A program made the translations under genes and the position numbers. A model generated the notes under the pieces. It was not told the origin of the DNA. It saw only the letters and a program-made list of their open reading frames with translations, and ran no database searches. Below, in pieces: positions 60,300-64,000 of a stretch of 64,000 nt of DNA. Origin of the DNA: Rhizophagus irregularis (taxonomy: Eukaryota > Glomeromycota > Glomeromycetes > Glomerales > Glomeraceae); the NCBI RefSeq assembly GCF_026210795.1, contig NC_089458.1:2744001-2808000 (forward strand), given 5' to 3'. Numbering within the stretch: the stretch's first letter is position 1; the number at the start of each line of letters is the position of its first letter.

Positions 60300-60597
60300 A
60301 CCACATGATGCACCAAGAGATGTTGCATCCTTAAAAAATTTTATCAACGACGAATTATCAAGGAGATTGAGTGAACGTTGTATTCTAGCTAGACCATTGC
60401 TCCGGAGTGGTGGTCGGTTATATAACACCCGGCATAGTTTTGATAATATTCTGGATCCGGTTCAGTTATACCAGCAACTTAATTCCAATATATCTATGAC
60501 TGTTCGACTCTGTGCCGATCACTCCACTATAGCTATAACCAGACAAGCGCCAAGGAATTATTCGGTAGCATTACTCGACGATCAAGCAGAATGGTGA
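60292..60597 (+). pseudogene. F-box/LRR pseudogene, 3' part after the transposon
   Basis: If the transposon and one duplication are left out, the frame that entered the element with 'HQLARQLGI' continues as 'PHDAPRDVASLKNFINDELS' and stays open to TGA at 60595-60597, ending 'LLDDQAEW'. The roughly 125-residue tail after the last leucine-rich repeat is not a domain I recognise. An internal ATG near 60367 gives a stand-alone open frame, but the continuity across the insertion argues it is only the gene's 3' end. Confidence 0.7.
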
Positions 60598-60828
60598 AAC
60601 TCTACTGATCTTACTAATCCGGAGCGGTGATCTTCAGCTCAGAAGAATTTGCGGGCCATGCACAGCACCTTTGGTCAGATTGTGTGACAAAAAATATAGA
60701 TTAGCTAACCTGTTCTAGACATGGGCATTGACCAGCACTAGATGGATTTTTGACGAATATTTCATGCAATTGTTGAGGAGAGAGCTTCGGAAATAATGGT
60801 AGTCCCTCTCCAGTAAACAGAATTTTCT

Positions 60829-61323
60829 TTACCCCATTTCACCATATTTTGGTAATATCACGCCTGGATCATCTTCTAAGGGACCGTGAAATTCCTTAAG
60901 CTTTCGGAGTTGTGCTCTTACATTCTCATCGACTTCTTCTGCCCTTGCTTGATTAGAATAACCAATAATATTGAGTTCATCCTGAATTGCTATTATATCC
61001 TCTTCCAAATACATAAGCAAATTTAATATTTCACTAAATGAAACATCTGCAGAAGCTTTATTGCTTCGATATTCTACTTCTAGAACAGGATTGACATCTA
61101 TACCAAGTTTCTCCTGTATCGGAATTAAATCCCCTACCAATTCTAACAATAGCTTGTAAGAATCGGCAAGTGTTTTCCCCATGAGCTCGGAAACTGGAGG
61201 TACTACCAACTGATTTGCATTCCCACCAATACCGAGTTTCTCCTGAATAGCTATTATATCCTTCTTCTTATATAAAAACACTCCATATAATTGAGCAACT
61301 GTTTCGGGATCATTATTTGCCAT
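60829..61323 (-). CDS. Uncharacterised 164-residue protein with three IQEKLGI repeats
   Basis: Intronless. No family is recognised. The sequence is helical and acidic, built on a repeat of about 45 residues whose core occurs three times: 'DIIAIQEKLGIG' (about 22-33), 'DLIPIQEKLGID' (about 65-76) and 'DIIAIQDELNIIG' (about 109-121). Each core is preceded by a leucine-rich helix ('YGVFLYKKK', 'YKLLLELVG', 'NLLMYLEE'). The start 'MANNDPETV' follows TTATTATAGCAATC, like the TATA-ATG layout of neighbours. Upstream on the same strand is a block repeated elsewhere in the region (see findings). It may be a helical-repeat interaction protein. Confidence 0.55.
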   Translation of the reverse strand: MANNDPETVAQLYGVFLYKKKDIIAIQEKLGIGGNANQLVVPPVSELMGKTLADSYKLLLELVGDLIPIQEKLGIDVNPVLEVEYRSNKASADVSFSEILNLLMYLEEDIIAIQDELNIIGYSNQARAEEVDENVRAQLRKLKEFHGPLEDDPGVILPKYGEMG

Positions 61324-61557
61324 GATTGCTATAATAAAGTAATATATTTAATGCGGAAAATTTTACCGAAGGTGAGTCCGGAATACTGATCGTCAACCCG
61401 GGATAGTGATCATCAGCTCGGAAGAATTTGCTGAGCCACAGATTGTGTGACAGAAAAAGGCCGATCACCAGGCAGGGTTTGTGCGACATATTAATTTTCA
61501 CATATATATTCGAAAAACATATTAACCTTTATTCTTTATTTTTTTTCCCGAACAAAC

Positions 61558-61704
61558 ATGAGAAAAATGGCCTGCTTCACAGGCGCTTCGCTTGAAAGGA
61601 GGTCTACATGCAACACAGGACCAACTCTAAAAGTAAATAGTGACGACAAAAGCATATGTTATGAAAGGCTGAGGGACACGCAATTCCGAGATCGCCAGGC
61701 GTAA
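61558..61704 (+). CDS. Possible 48-residue peptide gene
   Basis: A short open frame 'MRKMACFTGASLERRS...' begins right after tttttttcccgaacaaac, which has the T-run plus CCCG found before other genes of this region. No homology is recognised and there is no signal peptide. The promoter-like context is the only support; it may equally be the remnant of a longer gene. Confidence 0.2.
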   Translation: MRKMACFTGASLERRSTCNTGPTLKVNSDDKSICYERLRDTQFRDRQA

Positions 61705-62003
61705 AACCAACTATGTCTTTCCGGTAGATCTACATGTGAAAAGGTATGAGAATTCTATTTGCATGTGCCTTCATAGAACTCTTGGCATCATACGACAATG
61801 CTAATCACTATTCTTATCTCCTTAACTTCGGCTTGGCGCTCTTTTTCCAGCAAGATATAAAGCATGTAGGAGTATGTGGAAGTTCAGCCAACTTTCCGCA
61901 AAAAAAATTAAGGTGCGTATGTGATAGAAGTTATGTATGGGAGCGAAGTGCGACATAAAAAATACTCACTATGGGCTCTTAAATTTAGGAAATTCGCTAC
62001 ACA

Positions 62004-62345
62004 ATGACCGATAACAATGATAGGGATGGTATTGATATCACTCTCAATTGTCTTATCGTTCCCATAGGGAACCTCTTCGATCTTCCAAGCAACCAAGTAG
62101 ATCAAGCAATTACAATCAACACAGGTCGAACGGTTGGCGGACTTGAAATTGCAATTCGTAACCGGTTAAACCAGTTAGGCCTGTTGGGGGTACAATTTTC
62201 TAATCTTTCTCTAAGTATTCGTCAGATCCATCCCGGAACAGTTAGCGAAAGACCAATGAACTCTCAAGCCTATATTTCTGTTTTTTTTAATGATCAATTT
62301 CAACCTCGAGCGGGTCACTTCCATGTCACCGTATATTCTCCATAA
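62004..62345 (+). CDS. Small protein with Crinkler-like N-terminal (Ubl) fold
   Basis: 113 residues, intronless. The segment 'IDITLNCLIVPIGNLFDLPS' followed by 'TVGGLEIAIRNRLNQLG' follows the layout of Crinkler N-terminal ubiquitin-like domains (strand 'ITLxCLV', then an 'F.V' strand, then a 'TVGxLKxxI' helix), as in the CRN gene that starts 424 bp downstream. There is no effector C-terminus, and the last 40 residues ('PMNSQAYISVFFNDQFQP', 'GHFHVTVYSP') are beta-rich. It may be a stand-alone CRN header module, a truncated effector or an unrelated fold. Confidence 0.5.
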   Translation: MTDNNDRDGIDITLNCLIVPIGNLFDLPSNQVDQAITINTGRTVGGLEIAIRNRLNQLGLLGVQFSNLSLSIRQIHPGTVSERPMNSQAYISVFFNDQFQPRAGHFHVTVYSP

Positions 62346-62768
62346 TTTTAGTGTCATGTAGCGCTATAGTCGCAATTTTTATGTATTGTAAGCCGGCTTC
62401 CGGCAACGTTTTTATTTCATAAATAAAGTATTTTTATCGAACGTTATGAGAAACGGGTCACGTGTAATGATATGGGGATCACTATGTAATATCGGACTAT
62501 AAATCTAACCAATCTAGCCTATATAAAAAAGCGTAGCACTATATCAGGTGATAAGTGAGAAGAGTCTTCACGGTTAGGGATTAGGCGATTGTTGCACCTA
62601 TGATGCAATGTGGCCGATCATACGGCAGGCTTGTGAAACAGTTGAATTTCTCACATATAGTACTCACTCAGTATTTTTTCGCAAATAAAATTCTTTTAAC
62701 TCTTGTCCTCACATACCACACTTTGAGCCAATAACATTTCGCAAAAAAATACTATATAAGCTGAAAAC
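62346..62768. promoter_or_regulatory. Upstream region of the CRN gene
   Basis: About 420 bp. A block at 62611-62660 (ggccgatca..cggcagg..ttgtg..cacatata) resembles 61457-61500. A TATATAAG box lies at 62753-62760, only 9 bp before the CRN ATG at 62769. Confidence 0.45.
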
Positions 62769-64000
62769 ATGTCTATCACTTTACTATGTCTCGTCAAAGG
62801 AAATACGACCTCTAGTGCTTTTCCTGTCGATATTAATAAGGACCAGCTTGTAGGCCACCTCAAAAAAGTTATTAAGGCAGAAAAGGCACCAGAGTTCGAC
62901 AATTTTCCTGCAGACAAGCTCAGGCTATGGAAGGTGACGATCCCTGGCGATCAGGACGATCAATTAAGAAATCTAATACTCCAGGACAGTGACGAGCTGT
63001 TGGCAATAAGAAAGATTTCGAAATATTTCCCAGACTCACCTCCCGAAGAACATATCCATGTTATTGTAAAATTGCCACGTAAGTGTCTGGAGGTCTGGTA
63101 AGGTCTGTAATTTTCGTCATTTGCCCTCATAATATTAACACGTATCCGTTTCCAGTTCTCAGCTTAGAAGAGGCGTTGTCGTGTATTCCGCCACCCATAA
63201 CATATTCTACGGACTGCGTTACCTCGAAGACCACTACAAAGGCTGTTGGTGACCCGCCTGCAAGTGTACAGCTTTGGGGGGACTTTTTCGAGCAAGTGAA
63301 TAGCTTTCATTTCGACCAACAGCCGAGATTCGAGAGGCCGAGGTTTGTGATGAAAGAGGTAGTAGATGAAGAGGATGTTCGTAGTGTTTTAGATTTCAAT
63401 ATTTGTCAGATATTGAATAAACTTATGGGGCCAGACTGCGTATATTCAAGGCGACCTACTGACACTCCCGGCATACCAGACTTCAACTGTCATCTCAATA
63501 GGTTCATTGATCTTGGTGATGGAGGCTAAAAGAAAACATGTTTTAGAAGATATGGGGGAACAGACATTTCCCGAGTTTTATAATACAAGTAAGGGCAAGG
63601 ATGTAATTCAGCAAATCTATAATTATATGGGAGGAAACGAGCTTAGATATGGCATTCTCACCACCTATGATAATCACTGGTTCCTACGTCGAGAGCATGC
63701 GGAACTCTGGATCTCAAAAACCCTTCCACTACAATCCGAATCTCCACCAGTTCTCAAGGCATATGCATATCTAACTCGACGGGCGAAAGGGGAACCCAAG
63801 TCTCCTAAACCTCAAGTACTAGTGCCGGCTCAAGGAGATAATAATTCACGTACTCTTCGATCAAACTCAAAATCATCATCCAGCTCTTCATTAACTAATC
63901 AGGCTTCCAGCACCTCTGCGAATCAACAATCGTCATCCGCCTTTGGCGCTTCCAACGTAGACCAGGAAAAGTTTAGCTTTGCAGACTTCAAGTTTAAGAG
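62769..64000 (+). CDS. Crinkler (CRN) effector gene with a frameshift, partial at window edge
   Basis: Exon 1 (62769-63078) encodes the CRN header: 'MSITLLCLVKGNTTSSAFPV' through 'LWKVTIPGD' and 'HVIVKLP', a ubiquitin-like fold in which 'LRLWKV' takes the place of the oomycete LxLFLAK motif. A 77-bp GTAAGT...CAG intron leads to an exon from 63156. It carries 'PGIPDF', which fits motif PD of PD-(D/E)xK nucleases, in frame until a stop at 63527. In the next frame the sequence continues without a stop from about 63500 to the edge, starting with 'MEAKRKHVLEDMGEQTF', where E-x-K supplies the remaining nuclease motif. So a one-base indel near 63490-63505 splits the nuclease-like domain; no intron can explain it. 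The tail is Ser-rich. CRN proteins of mycorrhizal fungi are thought to act in host or recipient nuclei. The gene is cut by the window end. Confidence 0.75.

Noticed and set aside
61746-61958. 70-residue plus-strand open frame
   Set aside because: No recognisable protein and no clear promoter layout at its ATG; short enough to be chance in this GC-richer stretch.

Overview
The window looks like nuclear DNA of an arbuscular mycorrhizal fungus close to Rhizophagus. The signs are extreme AT richness with long A/T homopolymers, genes cut by many short GT-AG introns, a set of conserved eukaryotic housekeeping genes, and next to them an accessory block with a Crinkler (CRN) effector, an F-box/LRR family copy and transposons. 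The species is an inference from gene content; no search could be run.

Region 1 (1-33,400) is conserved and gene-rich: a NoxA-type NADPH oxidase (-), Ran GTPase (+), the SWR1/SRCAP chromatin remodeller (-), a PX-BAR sorting nexin of the Snx41/Atg20 type (-), V-ATPase subunit H (-), a SIR2/HST1/SIRT1-type deacetylase (+), DDB1 (+) and an Nrg1-like C2H2 zinc-finger factor (-). I rebuilt the exons by hand. For every one of these genes the exon lengths sum to a multiple of three and the joined frame matches the family. They are independent genes, not an operon; three (SWR1, SIR2, DDB1) act in chromatin or DNA-damage regulation.

Region 2 (about 33,400-48,800) is a gene desert of very high AT content. 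It holds only simple repeats and minisatellites, possible non-coding 5' exons of the zinc-finger gene near its start, and, at its right end, a 52-bp tandem array, a perfect 50-bp palindrome and a 19-bp array in succession.

Region 3 (about 48,800-64,000) is richer in GC, mostly intronless and repeat-laden. It contains a hAT-like MITE with an 8-bp target duplication and several inverted repeats. Next comes a same-strand run of five genes: an archaeo-eukaryotic primase fused to an SF3/NrS-1-type helicase, a tyrosine recombinase broken by one in-frame stop, a coiled-coil protein, a Ser-rich peptide and a retropepsin-like protease. An F-box/LRR pseudogene follows, split by a complete hAT transposon with intact transposase and perfect 8-bp target duplication. 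The window ends with two uncharacterised genes (one carrying a CRN-like N-terminal fold) and a CRN effector with a PD-(D/E)xK-type nuclease segment that has a frameshift and runs off the edge.

The best candidate for an undescribed system is the primase-helicase plus tyrosine-recombinase cassette at 50.7-56.5 kb. The combination recalls virophages and Polinton-like elements, but no capsid or packaging gene is visible.
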